This document shows, one piece after another, positions 10,665-21,906 of a DNA stretch of 64,000 bases. The stretch is from Metellina segmentata. Taxonomy: Eukaryota; Arthropoda; Arachnida; Araneae; Tetragnathidae. How positions within the stretch are numbered: position 1 is the stretch's first letter; every line of letters starts with the position of its first letter. The stretch covers positions 91,781,978-91,845,977 of the forward strand of contig OX375873.1 of NCBI GenBank assembly GCA_947359465.1, written 5' to 3'. The notes under the pieces are model-generated. The model did not search any database, had not been told where the DNA came from, and saw nothing but the letters and a program-made list of their open reading frames with translations. The translations under genes were made by a program, and so were the position numbers.

Positions 10665-11953
10665 CAGAGGCTGTTCGCACATTTTTTAGACGATTTTGGT
10701 TAGCGGTAGAAAAAAATTGTTTGCTGCAAAAGAAATAATTGCAGTTGTACTATGTTTTTAAAAGTCAAAATTATCGTCTGAGGCTTGACAGGTTTGTTTT
10801 TATTCAAAATGGCGTTTTTAACGAAGCATTGGTTCGAAGGCTATATTTATGCTCTTTCCGAAGAGAAATATTCATATTCTGTTATCCAAAAACGATGTGA
10901 GAGTCATAGTTTTGTGATATCTAAAGAGTCGATAGGTAATATCGTCAACAAGAAAGGAAAAAAAACGTCAAATTGGAGCCTCAAGTGGGACAAAAATTCC
11001 AAACAGGTCTCCGACATCTTCGACTATTGAAAAGGTACGTTGTTTAATGTTAAAAGAAAATCCCCCTAGTCAAAGGATAGTTGCAAAATCATTAAAATGC
11101 TCGGTGTCCACATTAAACAAAATGATAAACGTTGATTTAAATCTTAAGAAAGCGAAAAAACGCAATGTGCATCGTCTTTCTCCAAAGCATATCGCTGAAC
11201 GCAGGACACGCTGACGAATTATATAGGAAAAACACTTATCCAAAGAAAAATGGAAGAAAACTGTCACAATAGATGAATCATGGGTGTATTTAAATGATTG
11301 CAGCAAAAAAAAGTCATTTATTATCATAAAACAGGAGAAAAAATTTAAGTACATGGTTCACAGGATCGAAGGAAAGTTTTTCTAAGGGATTCATGATTGT
11401 TGCTGGTTTTTCATATAATGGCAAGTTAAAAATAAAGAGAGTGGGAAAAAATGTCAATATTAACTCCAAATACTATCATGAACATATTTTATCGCCAATT
11501 TTTCTGAATGAAATACCATCGCTTTACCCACAGTGCCATCAATCTGTGGGACTCCATCAACACAAAGCTAGCAGTCACACATCAAAATCCACTGCAAATT
11601 TCCTAAAAGAAATCGAACAAAAAACCGGTATCAAGGCCATACCCTTCACGGATATCCCTACTAAATATCCCATTGTATCAGCTATGGATTTTTGTGCTTT
11701 CGGACTTTTAAAATCTGCATTATCCAAACGTCGTCCCACAACCCTTACAGGACTCTGGAAAGCTGTTCAGGAGGAATTGTATAGAATACATCTTCTGACC
11801 CTTCAAAAGGCATTAATATCCTGGAAATTACCGTATCAAAAGATAGTTCAGAATAAGGGCTATCAAATAGAACATTTAAAACACAAGAATTTTATGTAAT
11901 TTAGTTTTGTGAATGCAATATACATTGTCTAAAAAATGTGTGAACAGCCTCTG
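10665..11953 (+). mobile_element. Complete mariner-like element (DD41D spacing), inactive
   Basis: The inverted termini are clear: CAGAGGCTGTTCGCACATTT at 10665, and the reverse complement of the right end reads CAGAGGCTGTTCACACATTT. The two continue to match through TTTTAGAC. TA dinucleotides flank the element at 10663-10664 and 11954-11955, giving 1289 bp, the normal size of a Tc1/mariner element. One broken transposase fills it on the plus strand. A second internal fragment of this family lies at 25740-26165 and a solo terminus at 34685. Confidence 0.92.
10809..11899 (+). pseudogene. mariner-like transposase relic, DD41D type
   Basis: I chose the start at 10809 (MAFLTKHW) because helix-turn-helix homology begins there; an upstream in-frame ATG at 10785 only adds hydrophobic residues. 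The N-terminal segment includes YSYSVIQKRC. After a stop at 11028-11030 the reading resumes with NPPSQRIVAKSLKC and RNVHRLSPKHIAERR. The first catalytic block is IDESWVY (about 11269). The C-terminal frame at 11393-11899 carries VGKNVNINSKYYHEHIL, HQHKASSHTSK and SAMDFCAFGLLKSAL. The second catalytic Asp, expected in the QDxAxxHT block, is His. Counting from that His, 41 residues precede the third Asp, which fits the DD41D (rosa-like) group. Several stops and frameshifts separate these parts, so the enzyme is dead by both frame and active site. Confidence 0.88.
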
Positions 11954-12783
11954 TAATCTCTAATTAAGGAATTCCTGAATATGCTTTATGTCGGTTTGAT
12001 CAGAGAAGCCGCGTTTAGCGTGTTGCACATGTTAATTAATTATTACGATGCTGTTGCACATTTACTACTAGAAAAATTAGCCGACCTTTCTCGAGTTAGA
12101 TCGGCTAACTGTAAATTGAAAAAGTTGCCTGAGTAACCGGTTTTCTTTTTCATGGAAAAATAACAACCTCTTTTAAGTGTCAGAAAAATAATTTAATGGC
12201 TTCTTTTTTATGTGTTTCTGTAATTTTTACTTCATACTTTGGACGCAAATCATATATATGCATATCCATCTATTTAATCAATTTCTCATACATCGTAACC
12301 CTGTTGTATGACAAAATTACGAAAGGTAACACAAAGGTACTACATTAGTCAATTTTGAGCTTTTTTTAGTGAAAGGTTATGAATGAAGTTTCACAAGTTC
12401 GGAGCCGACTTACTTTAAATAGATTCCATCAGCTACAGTCTTGGTTCGAAATTTTTTGTGCTATTTGGTTTTACTTCTTTTCATAAAAAGGAGTGTGTTC
12501 CACCAAGGACTATTGAGGAAAGTTGTCTAATTGTACATATGCCGTCCAAAACATTAACACGCGTCTTTAACAATATGGAACATAAAATAACGAAAAATTT
12601 AACATTTGTTCTCTTTCTATCATCTATCCCAACTATTTGTAAATTACTAATATTTCTCAAACATAAGCTCAAAATATGTAAATTCATATTCTGTAGAAAT
12701 AATTTTAGGCAAAATAAATGCTTTTCCAGCTGTACTGATAAAAAATCTGAGTAATCACAGTACTAATTCAGGCTGTTTAAAGG
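11954..12783. other. AT-rich DNA, no supported gene
   Basis: A phrase at about 12225-12285 (GCATATCCATCTATTTAATC) resembles one at about 47825 (GCATATCCATCCATTCCAAT). This may indicate a dispersed repeat whose limits I cannot set. Frames at 12458-12754 and its complement show no family motif. Confidence 0.35.
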
Positions 12784-13367
12784 ATGGGTAGTGAACTTTT
12801 TTGTAGCATACCTAAAAATGCAAGCAAAGGAAATTTCGATACTGTATTCACTAAGTTAATATATAAGGGTTTAGTAAGACCACATCTAGAATATGCTGTA
12901 CAATTCTGGGCTCCATGTATGAGAAAGGACATAGAATCAATTGAAAGGGTTCAGCACAGAGCTACAAAAATAATAAAGGGGCTAGCAAATTTCGACTATA
13001 ATGAACGTTTAAGTAAGCTAAACATGTATACACTGGAAAGAAGAAGAAGGAGGGGGGATTTGATTCAGCTTTTCAAGTTTGTAAAACAAGGGGGCACAGA
13101 GGGCTTAAATTTCAATAGGGATAACAGAACAAGGGGCCATGGGTATAAATTCAATAAGACACATTTTAATCGGGATTTAAGGAAAAACTACTATAATAGG
13201 GTAATAGACAGTTGGAACGCGTTGCCAGAAAATATAGTTAATTTAAACGGAGTGTTCGAATTTAAGATACAATTGGATAGTCAATGGGAATTGGGGAATT
13301 CATAAACAAAGGACCAGCCTTGTTGGGCTCGAGCCTGTAGCTGGTCGTCAATATTTGTATTTGTATT
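12784..13367 (+). pseudogene. CR1-like LINE, 3' end (reverse transcriptase C terminus and tail)
   Basis: A 173-codon open frame matches the end of the reverse transcriptase of CR1/L2-type non-LTR retrotransposons. Its blocks are LIYKGLVRPHLEYAVQFW, IESIERVQHRATKIIKGL, YNERLSKLNMYTLERRR, GDLIQLFKF and NYYNRVIDSWNALPENIV. The catalytic polymerase core lies upstream in complete elements and is absent, as expected for a 5'-truncated insertion. After the stop at about 13303 comes a short 3' UTR (GACCAGCCTTGTTGGGCTCG) ending in TTTGTATTTGTATT at about 13350-13363. This is the simple-repeat end typical of CR1-like elements. The frame is intact across the retained part, which suggests a moderately young insertion. 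Confidence 0.85.
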
Positions 13368-15721
13368 AAAATAGTTTTTATAAAAAAAAAATATTTCAGG
13401 AAAGCATATAAATTAACTTTTTATGAAATAGTAGCATAAATATACAAACACTAAAACACACAAAAAAACAAAAAGACAGATACTTCAAAATATCTTATGC
13501 TGTTCAGTCACTAAATTATTGTGAGCACTCAAAGAAGGCAAAATTGCATAAATATATATCCCGTCGTTATGACGTAGAACTTGCACATACATCAGAGAAA
13601 CAACAAACAAGGAAACTACTGGTTTTGCATTAAAGTGACCCAAAACGGATAGATATTGAAATGGCAGAATATGTTCAATGCACAAAAAAAATATTTTTAT
13701 CCTATACACTTTAGGTACTGCATCTAATGAAATTTTATTCTATGTATTTAAAAACATTGCTAGCTGTAAATATCTGACACATTTTCTGGTATCTGATATC
13801 TTTTTTTTGAACAAGAACTGTTCTCGACGATGAATCTAAAATAAATCTGCGCAGAAGAATTCTTTCATGTGCACTCTAGATGCAATCGTATGGTTTGAAT
13901 GACATTCTGGATCATCTAAAAATTCATTGTCAAGTACCTTTACCGAAGTACTTCAAATGACAAACGAATATTCCACAAAGCTATGTGGAATTCAATAAGA
14001 ACATCCATATGGCACAAGTGTTACTAGGAACTAGCGAAGCGAAAATAAAATGCTTTAGTGAACTTACAGTAAGTTTTAGTTATTGCGAAAAATGCATTTT
14101 TCGTTTCATTCATTTTGAAATGCGAAAGGAGGTGTATCTCAATTTGTAGCTCGTTTTTCTCAACCCTCCATCAAAATTCTTAACTTTATAGCTATTTTAA
14201 ATCTTTTTTTCATATCTTGTAGTGCATTATGTTACTTCAATAGCCGTTATTAAATTCATCTAGTGTTCTCAAGTCTTTCGTTTCCTATGTCCACAAAATA
14301 GCCTTCTGATTATTCATATAGCTTTTCGAGACATGCGGAGAAATAGGGGAATCGTCTAATCTATATATGAATGTTTCTATAATCTACGTGTTACAGAAAT
14401 CGAAGTTGCTTGTTTGTTGTTGAAGTGCAACAGCGGATATAGCCAATAACATCAAACCGTCAGTTTCGGGATACATTCGCAAATATTTCCGCTTAGTTTA
14501 AACATGCTTGATTTGAGCTATGAAACAGCACAACATTGCTAGAACTACGTGGAAGGAGCTGGTTAATCTAATGAAGTTCTTCAGCAGTCTGCTTACAGAA
14601 AGCAATGAGGAAATTGTTAGATAGAAATCATCACAAAAGAGAAAACATGAACGAAAAAAGTTTAGCATTAAAAATGCCGAATCGCTTTTAAACAGAGGAA
14701 TGAGATGAAATTGAAGTTAGACATTCTGAATCTGCTTGTTGTAACACGACTGGGGTGTACTGATCCATGTCCATGCAATGGTATCTGTCCATGCAATTTA
14801 ACGGAAATAAGAAATGGCACTAGTAAAAATAAATGAAATGCTGGTGTCTAGTTTTGAATAATTATTATTGATTGATATACCCAATCCATTTGTATGAATA
14901 TGGATATATTCACATTATAAACGGATTGTAAATTATTGACACTTTGAATTCAATAGATATGAGTAATTAAGAAACATAAACCCAGATGCTATGCTCCGGG
15001 TATGTTAGTTTCAATCATTTCATACTTCGAATTAGTTCACCACTCATATTCGCAATTTGCGTGACATTCAACATGTATTTGTACTATCCTCTCAATAACT
15101 CCACAGTGATCGAAGTAAATGGATGTCCATCATTGAAAGAAACGTTTTTCTTTCTTCCAAGCAAAACCTGGACCTTTAGAAGGACATGAGAACAATTAAT
15201 TCCCAATCCTCCTCGGTAGAGCCATTCAATTAAACAAAGGAGTGGCATGGACGCCAGGTGTTTATTACGGTAATTGGTCGGTTACGGTGGCAGCGAGTGA
15301 AACGCAATCATTTTGAGTGCATTCGGGTGTAAAGATCTTTAGGGGATGGTGAATAGACGTGTCTCCAGACGGAGATTCCGAACTAACTTCCCGACTAGAA
15401 ACTTATAATGATGTAAAATGATGTAATTCTTCCTTCCTTTGAAAGAACACGCAAATTATAATGATAACTGCATTAATATTTCCTGATGTGAATTATTTGT
15501 TCTCCTGCTTGCTAGTTTTTGATGACTAGAAAGATGATTAATTACAGATGGGAATACACGAGTTAGATTACTACTTAGATTTTTTAAGTTAATTATCTAA
15601 CTATAGTAAGGCATTTATTTTACTCCACAACACACGGTAAGACTAAATAATGACAACAATTAGTTGAAAACATCCTAAGAGACATTCAATAGGTCACGAA
15701 GGTCAAAACTGGTTAGAAGTT
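13368..15721. other. No supported gene; one GC-elevated island
   Basis: This is mostly AT-rich. At about 15190-15400 the sequence is more balanced and contains TTCAATTAAACAAAGG and TTTATTACGGTAATTGG. These resemble homeodomain and Sox/forkhead target words, but such words occur often by chance. I see no coding gene, although short frames occur at 13485-13709 (minus) and 14986-15189 (plus). Confidence 0.35.
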
Positions 15722-15807
15722 ATGCATGTCCATGAGTCAGTTTCTAGTTATCTATCACGGAGAGTATCATGTTCATGAGTCATTTTCTAGTTAACTATTA
15801 TGTAGAG
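15722..15807 (+). repeat. 43-bp minisatellite, left part (two copies)
   Basis: The unit reads roughly TATCATGTCCATGAGTCAGT followed by TTCTAGTTAACTATCATGGA and GAG, 43 bases. Two copies lie here and the array resumes at 17386. The hAT element at 15808 interrupts it. Confidence 0.85.
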
Positions 15808-17377
15808 CAGTGTATCCCAAAGTGTGGTACGCGTACCCCCAGGGGTACGGGAAGAGTTTGGTGGGGGTACGCGTTGCACCGGAGTTTGGTGGACTGATTA
15901 TCTGATATTTCTCAAAGTCGTTATTATGCATTGCAAGTCGATGAGTCCACTGATATTGCGAATTTTGCAAATCTTATGGCGTTTGCTAGATACGAAAAAA
16001 AAATGAAGAAATTCATGAAGACATTTTATTTTGCCAGCCTTTATTAGGTCACACAATAGGAGAAGATGTATTTAATGTTATGAAAAAATTATACAAGAGA
16101 ACAAAATTGATTGGAATAGATGTGTTGGAATAAGCACAGATGGAGCAAAAAGTATGGTCGGAATTAATAAAGGACTCGTTGCAAGAATTCAAAATGTTGC
16201 CCCAAATGTCATACTCACACACTGTTGCATACACAGAGAGGATTTGGCAACACGTAAGATGACCTCTGATCTACACAAAGTTCTGTATGAAAGCGTGAAA
16301 ATCGTTAACTACATTAAAAACCGTCCTTTGAATGCCCGACTTTTTTCTCAAATATGCGAAGAAATGGGAAGTAGTCATACCCAGTTTCTTTATCATACCT
16401 ATGTTCGTTGGCTATCTCGAGGAAAAATTCTATATCGATTGTTTGAACTTAGACATTAACTTCAATGTTTTCTTAATGATAGATTTGATTTGAGAAATTG
16501 TTTACATGACTCGAAATAGCTTTGTAAACTAGCATACTTAGCAGATATATTCTCTGTTTTAAATTGCCTCAACTTGTCGTTACAAGACAAAGAAGTTTCA
16601 TTGTTTCACTTTCAAAATAAAGTGAACGCTGCTATAGCAAAACTAAAGTTATGGCAAAAGAGAGTTGGTAATGGAGAAGTAGACTCGTTTCAATCTCTTC
16701 ATGAGTTTATAACAAGTTCGACTACTAAAATTGATGCTGATACTTTGAAATGCATAAGGCAGCATTTGGAGAGTTTGCAAGTGGGCTTGAAAAACTATTT
16801 GCCTGATTTAACATTAACACAACATCCATGCCAGAAGATTTGTCGCATGCGGAAGAAGAGCAATTGTTGGAATTGACTTCAGACGGATTCTTGAAAAATA
16901 AATATAATGAGAGTACTGTAACATCATTCTGGTTAAAAATGCAAACGTGTGTATCCAGTTTTAACAGAAGAAGTTCTAAATTACATCTTGCCTTTTCCAA
17001 CTTCATATTTATATGAAGTTGCTTTTTCAGCATTTGTAGACATTAAGTTTAAAAAAAAGGAACAGACTATTGGATGTGGAACATCTCAGATTAAAATTAA
17101 CAACCAGGGAACCAAATTATGACGATCTGTTATCTCAGCACAAACAATTTCATCCTTCTCATTGATCCAGATAAACGTTATTTATAATATAACGTTTATT
17201 TATATTTTATTATGAATAATTTTATTTCTCTTTTCTTATATTTTGTATATGTCACAAAAAAAGAAAAAAAAACATTTTTATTGTTATTAAAATACATTCA
17301 TTTTTTTGACGAGTAGTACTCAGCGTTACGAAAATTATAGAAGGGGTACACATATGTCAAAAGTTTGGGAAATACTG
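15808..17377 (+). mobile_element. hAT element (ZBED5-like) inserted in a minisatellite
   Basis: The left terminus is CAGTGTATCCCAAAGTGTGG, and the right terminus read inward is CAGTATTTCCCAAACTTTTG. ATGTAGAG occurs at 15800-15807 and again at 17378-17385, a perfect 8-bp target duplication as required for hAT. The element is 1570 bp and shorter than a complete copy because the transposase N terminus is missing. The target was a 43-bp tandem repeat, whose copies continue on both sides. Confidence 0.95.
15905..17140 (+). pseudogene. hAT transposase relic of the ZBED5 type
   Basis: The reading starts near 15905 with YYALQVDESTDIANF (first catalytic Asp). After a frameshift in an A-run at about 15998 it gives LGHTIGEDVFNVM, and after a second A-run shift near 16090 it gives RCVGISTDGAKSMVGINKG (second Asp). 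It continues with HCCIHREDLA, YIKNRPLNARLFSQICEEMG and VRWLSRGKILYRLFELR to a stop at 16457. Further pieces are SLQDKEVSLFHFQNKVNA (16574), PEDLSHAEEEQLLEL (about 16830) and the C-terminal dimerisation block LPFPTSYLYEVAFSAF (about 16990). The BED zinc finger and N terminus are absent, consistent with an internal deletion close to the left terminus. The order and spacing match the ZBED5/FAM200-like hAT proteins that are abundant in arachnid genomes. Confidence 0.9.
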
Positions 17378-17385
17378 ATGTAGAG

Positions 17386-17515
17386 TATCATGTTCATGAG
17401 TCAGTTTCTAGTTAACTATTATGGAGAGTATCATGTCCATGAGTCAGTTCCTAGTTAACTATCATGGAGAGTATCATGTCCATGAGTCCGTTTATAGTTA
17501 ACTATCTTGGAGAGT
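17386..17515 (+). repeat. 43-bp minisatellite, right part (three copies)
   Basis: This continues the array from 15722-15807 after the hAT insertion. The copies start near 17386, 17429 and 17472 and end in ATGGAGAG or TTGGAGAG. Confidence 0.85.
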
Positions 17516-18199
17516 AGACTCTCCACTTTTCTGGTAGCCATTTTATGAGTCAGGTTAAGTTACAATAATTGACAATTAGGAGTGAGGTGAGATTTTCGTT
17601 TCAATTTTCAAAACTCCATTCTAACAAATTATATTTATTTATCGTTCGGTAACTTTGCTTCTTAATTCAAATATCCATGGGTTTTAATTAAATTTATTTT
17701 TAGTTTTCATTCATGCTCCTCCACGGTGTTCTCACATATCCCTCAGATTGATTGAACTTTTTCCTCAACCTATTCATAATTTCTCCACCAAATTTAAGAA
17801 ATAATCTCAATATGTGCACTCTCAAATCATCGACTTTTTAATGAAATAAACAAGAGTATCTGGGCGGAGTCGTTGTCGTAACACCCGAAAATGGTACGTT
17901 GCGTGGCCTTACGAATCAAATTGATCCGATTTCTATCGAAATGCAGACTAGAGTTTTAAATTATGCTGGATAATCACTATAGCCAATCTATAATTTATCT
18001 CAATTATGATCAATGCTTCTTTTTAAATCAGTTACATGGTAGATCTTCAAATAGAGCTATCCATTGAAAAATCATGAAGTTGCACGCACGTACTGCAATC
18101 ATACCCAAAAGTTAGACATTATTCGTAAATGCGAAAACAAATGTAGCAAATATGAATACAAAGGTTAAAATTCCGTTTCAGAGAATTGTGGGATGAAGG
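17516..18199. other. No supported gene
   Basis: Nothing is assignable. The phrase TGGGCGGAGTCGTTGTCG (about 17860) resembles TGGGCGGAGTCAATGTCG (about 8794); no element could be delimited around either. Confidence 0.35.
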
Positions 18200-18655
18200 T
18201 CAAACGTTGTGCATATGCAAAACAGTTCAAACGACGTCGACATGGTGCACGTCGAAACAAGTGTAAAACGGCCTCAAGCGGCCTTCCAGTTTAGACGTAT
18301 ATTTCACAATTGCTGTGGTACGAAGCGTTATCAACAATCAATAAGGAAGAAAGGTATCACAAAAATGCAAACTGGGGGTTTGCGAAGGGACGAATTATTT
18401 GAATACTGGAATCCGGTCGATCCAAAACCGAAGCGTCTCAAATTTCGAATGTACCTCAGTGTGTGATATCCTGACTATGACAGAGATTTCAAACCGCCAC
18501 TCATCAAGCTCCGTTCCGGAACTGAAACACCTTTCCGTGAGGCTTTGAACTCTTTGAGCACACAAGTGATCCATGCCCTCATCGAAAGTATGGGAAATTA
18601 TTGTGCAACATGCTTGGCTACCAGAGGTTCCCACACGTCTTATTAAACTTCAGCA
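18200..18655 (+). pseudogene. Possible mariner-like C-terminal relic
   Basis: The frame 18209-18466 (VETSVKRPQAAFQFRR, then ELFEYWNPVDPKPKR) ends in a TGA. The reading continues with YPDYDRDFKPPLIKLRSG, FREALNSL and CLATRGSHTSY to about 18645. The end resembles the C-terminal pattern of many mariner-like transposases, in which an amphipathic run is followed by CxxTRGAHIE. GC content is above the local average. No catalytic block or terminal inverted repeat was found, so this is tentative. Confidence 0.3.
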
Positions 18656-19429
18656 TCACATTGTTTTAATAATTATGTTTCATTAAAAGTGACACTCGTA
18701 TTGTGAACTTTTCTTTCAACCCTTTTCATTGGATAATATGTCCTTTTTATATTTGTTCTACATTCTTTTCTTCTTCTGTAACCCTATTACACTCGTACAC
18801 TGCGTTTTCATCCATCCCAATGTAGATTTTCTAAAATCTTCACTTAAACAGTAACTATGCTCAACTTTGGGCTTGAGTGTATTTCATTACGCGGTCGATG
18901 TCACACTCTTTACTAACACTCTGTTAGATAGTTGAATTTACGTTGAAACACACTCAAACTGTTATTTAACTGAGGAAATATGAAAGTAGAGTGAGCATAG
19001 GTAACCAGTTTATGGGCCCAAGGTCATGTGACCAAAACTAGTAGTGACGTTACCCTTCGATTACTTTTGTCTTCCAAGTGGAAACGAACATTCATCATCT
19101 GATTTGTCCACGGGACGAGAGAAGACACCTATCCATTTATTTCTCCTCTCGTTGGTGTCACGACATAGTAGTCGACTTCGGTGATTTCACCAATTTTGTC
19201 GCCAACTCTATATATTTGCACATTCAAACAACTACCCTGTCATTAGGTGTTATAATTCCAAACGAGGTGATAACATGCCAACCAATAAGACTTACAATTC
19301 TATTTTTCACAGAGCAGTCACTTGACTACTAGTAGACAGTTGCACTTTTTAACCAAGTTGGTTGCATTCCTCTCAAAATCAATACTCGGTATACTTACAT
19401 TTCACATCTTTGTTGCCTAGTTTGAAGAA
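18656..19429. other. No supported gene
   Basis: I see no motif. GGTCATGTGACC at about 19022 is a perfect 12-bp palindrome with an E-box-like core, which can arise by chance. Confidence 0.35.
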
Positions 19430-20150
19430 ATAGATCTAAGCAACACCTCTTAATTTTGGACCACGGTCAGATGAGGAGGTGTGAGCTGCACTCCACCTCT
19501 GTAGGCATCCAACTCTTGAAACTTCCATACTTCGCCAACGTGAGTACTAACGCACTGAATAATATTACGATGTATAAAATTTTGCCTAACTAAGCCAACT
19601 TATCCATAAAGGTAAGAAAGCCTAGAGTTTACAGAAAAATATTTATTATCTATTTTATCATTCTAAATCTACATTTAAACATTCAAAGACCACATTTCAA
19701 CACAATAGCACTGCTAGGCAATCGAATTTACGTTTCCCTGAAGCAACATGATGGACCTTTGACTGATCAATCGCAATCCGGGATCCGGAATCCGGAATTA
19801 ATCGCAAGTAGACACATCCGAGGACAACGCCTCGTAATTTTGAACATGGTCAGATAACGAGGTCAACATCTGAGCTGGCACCCCTCTCCAAACAAGCACA
19901 CAACGCCAATGTGATTGCTAAAGCACTGAATAATATGCTTCTGGATAATATGCTTCTGGATAATATGCTTCTGGATAATATGCTTCTGAATAAAATGTTG
20001 CTTAACAAAGCCAACTTATCCACTAAGGTAAGAAGGCTTGGAATCTACTAAAAAACGTTTCACGGGCATGGCTTTTAATCTCGCCATTCCAATCCGGAAC
20101 ACACCATCTATTTTCATCATTCTAAGTCCACATTTCAACACAATGCCTTA
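19430..20150 (-). repeat. Duplicated segment carrying a SINE remnant, two copies
   Basis: The segment 19430-19720 recurs at about 19817-20140, offset by about 385-415 bases. Matching landmarks are CTTAATTTTGGACCACGGTC and TCGTAATTTTGAACATGGTC, CACTGAATAATAT (both copies), AAGCCAACTTATCC (19592 and 20007) and CCACATTTCAACACAAT (19690 and 20127). The first half of each copy is a minus-strand remnant of the local SINE body (GAGGTCAACATCTGAGCTGG in copy 2). Copy 2 also gained about four repeats of a 15-base word, AATATGCTTCTGGAT, at 19930-19990. Confidence 0.75.
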
Positions 20151-21085
20151 GCCGTTTCCTCCCTCTCCATATACATTCCCCACCAGCGTTCCCCAACCAT
20201 ATAAATCAAAACCGATACTTAATTCGTTTCTGCTTGTGCACTGAGTAATATTGCGCAAAGCGCTCTCTGCTAACATTTCATTTCCAAGTAACCGTGAGTG
20301 ATTTCAATTTGAAGACATACATTTGGACTTGTATGTGCAGTGTTCCCCTCGCCGTGGGCCTCAGACGACCTCATGAGAAGGATTGACATGTGTGCAACTA
20401 ATCTGAAATGAGTTAGACATTTTGCGCCCTTCATTCCAGCCCTTCGCTTGTAGCACTTCAAATAACCCGGGTAAATACGAAGGGTGGAAATATCGTGGTT
20501 GGGATGTTTGGAGGTCTGGGGAATTCAGATTATATATGGAGGTTACGATTGTATTATTCAATGTTTGTAATTTAATGTTCGAGCTTCAAGACAAAATCGA
20601 TCCTTTTTTTTCCCGATTAAATCATTTATGTAAAATCGATTCGTGCAAAATAATTCATTATAACTTCATTACTTGTGGGCATTGGAAAATAAATTTAAAC
20701 CTCTGATGTGCGTTTTATGAGTTTATTTATTATCTTTAAAACAAATATTTTCACGGGAGAACCTTTATTGTTCGAGCTCCGATTAACGGAGTGTATGTGT
20801 TATTCGGTACCAAATTTTATAAGCTTTAAATGAAACTTTAAGCACGAGTGTGAAAACTTTGGCCTAAGAGACAAAGCTGTTAAACAGTAGATCGTTTTGA
20901 ACTCAAGAATGTTTAGGAGGTTCTGAACTCAAGTTCAGATTTATTGTAACAGTATCCCAATAAATACATACTGTGACACAAATCCGTGTAAAAATTACTC
21001 TTTATTTTACTCTCCGTAGCAGTAGTTGTAACGTAGCTCAGTAAGTTTTCTGTATTTCGAGTAGACAGTTTTGTGTTGCTAAACA
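20151..21085. other. No supported gene
   Basis: Two overlapping minus-strand frames at 20270-20561 have above-average GC (CACACATGTCAATCCTTCTC, read inward) but no family that I recognise. The remainder is AT-rich. Confidence 0.35.
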
Positions 21086-21179
21086 CAGTGGACTCGCGTT
21101 ATTACGAATCTCCAATTTACGAACAATACGTTTTTACGAACTACTAAGTTGATCCCGTACAATATCCCATAGAAATAAT

Positions 21180-21563
21180 GTTAATTTCCCTTTCCGATTT
21201 AAGAACCAAAGTTACACTTTCTCTCTTTTTTACGAACTCAGTTTCCTCACTCTTTTTTCATTGTTTTCCCTTGGACAGGAAAAATTTGACGTGTAAGGGA
21301 GAAGTTTCTTCAGGCTGGTTAGACATCAGATGTCCCAAGTTGGTAAAGGGGGCGGAGGGAAAGGAAGGACCGTTAATTTCCCTTTCCTATTTAAGAACCA
21401 AAGTTACACTTTCTCTCTTTTTTACGAACTCAGTTTCCTCACTCTTTTTTCATTGTTTTCGCTTGGACAGGAAAAATTTGACGTCTAAGGGTGAAGTTTC
21501 TTCAGGCTGGTTAGACATCAGATGTCCCAAGTTGGTAAAGGGGGCGGAGGGAAAGGAAGGACC
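21180..21563 (+). repeat. Recent 192-bp tandem duplication inside the Tigger element
   Basis: Copies 21180-21371 and 21372-21563 differ at only a few bases (for example CCCTTGGACA against CGCTTGGACA). A frame of 138 codons runs through both, giving twice GEVSSGWLDIRCPKLVKGA. The word SSGWLD recalls the CENP-B/pogo DNA-binding domain, where FKASxGWLxRF is common. The duplicated piece is therefore probably part of the transposase N-terminal region. Confidence 0.9.
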
Positions 21564-21659
21564 GATTCCGATCTCGGTGCTGATGAATCCTTGATCCAGG
21601 ACCTTAGTCGAAGGGATACTCAAGTCCCTGAAAACTTTACATTTCTTGATTTCCTGATT

Positions 21660-21906
21660 GTGAACGAGAATGTGTTCAAGCATACGTAGAGGAAATATCT
21701 GATGATGAAATCATCTATCAGGTGTTGAAATGGAAAGCCGAACAACAATCCTATGAAAAGGAATGCGTAGTGGTCATGCCAAGGCAAACTATCAAAGAAG
21801 CTACAGAATGGCAGTCAGGACTACGTCGGTTCTTTAAGGCTACACACAGTACACTAAAAATAACAAAAATATCGAAAAAACAATTTGCATTTTTTGATGG
21901 TCCATA
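21660..21906 (+). pseudogene. Tigger transposase C-terminal remnant (probable)
   Basis: From about 21680 the plus strand reads YVEEISDDEIIYQVLKWKAE, then MPRQTIKEATEWQSGLRRFF to a stop at 21905. Acidic DDEI followed by a helix with ATEWQSGLRRF is the usual layout of the last ~70 residues of Tigger transposases, where it precedes the terminal stop. The catalytic DDE core between this and the CENP-B-like part at 21180-21560 is deleted. The element termini support the assignment; the protein match alone would be weak. Confidence 0.55.
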
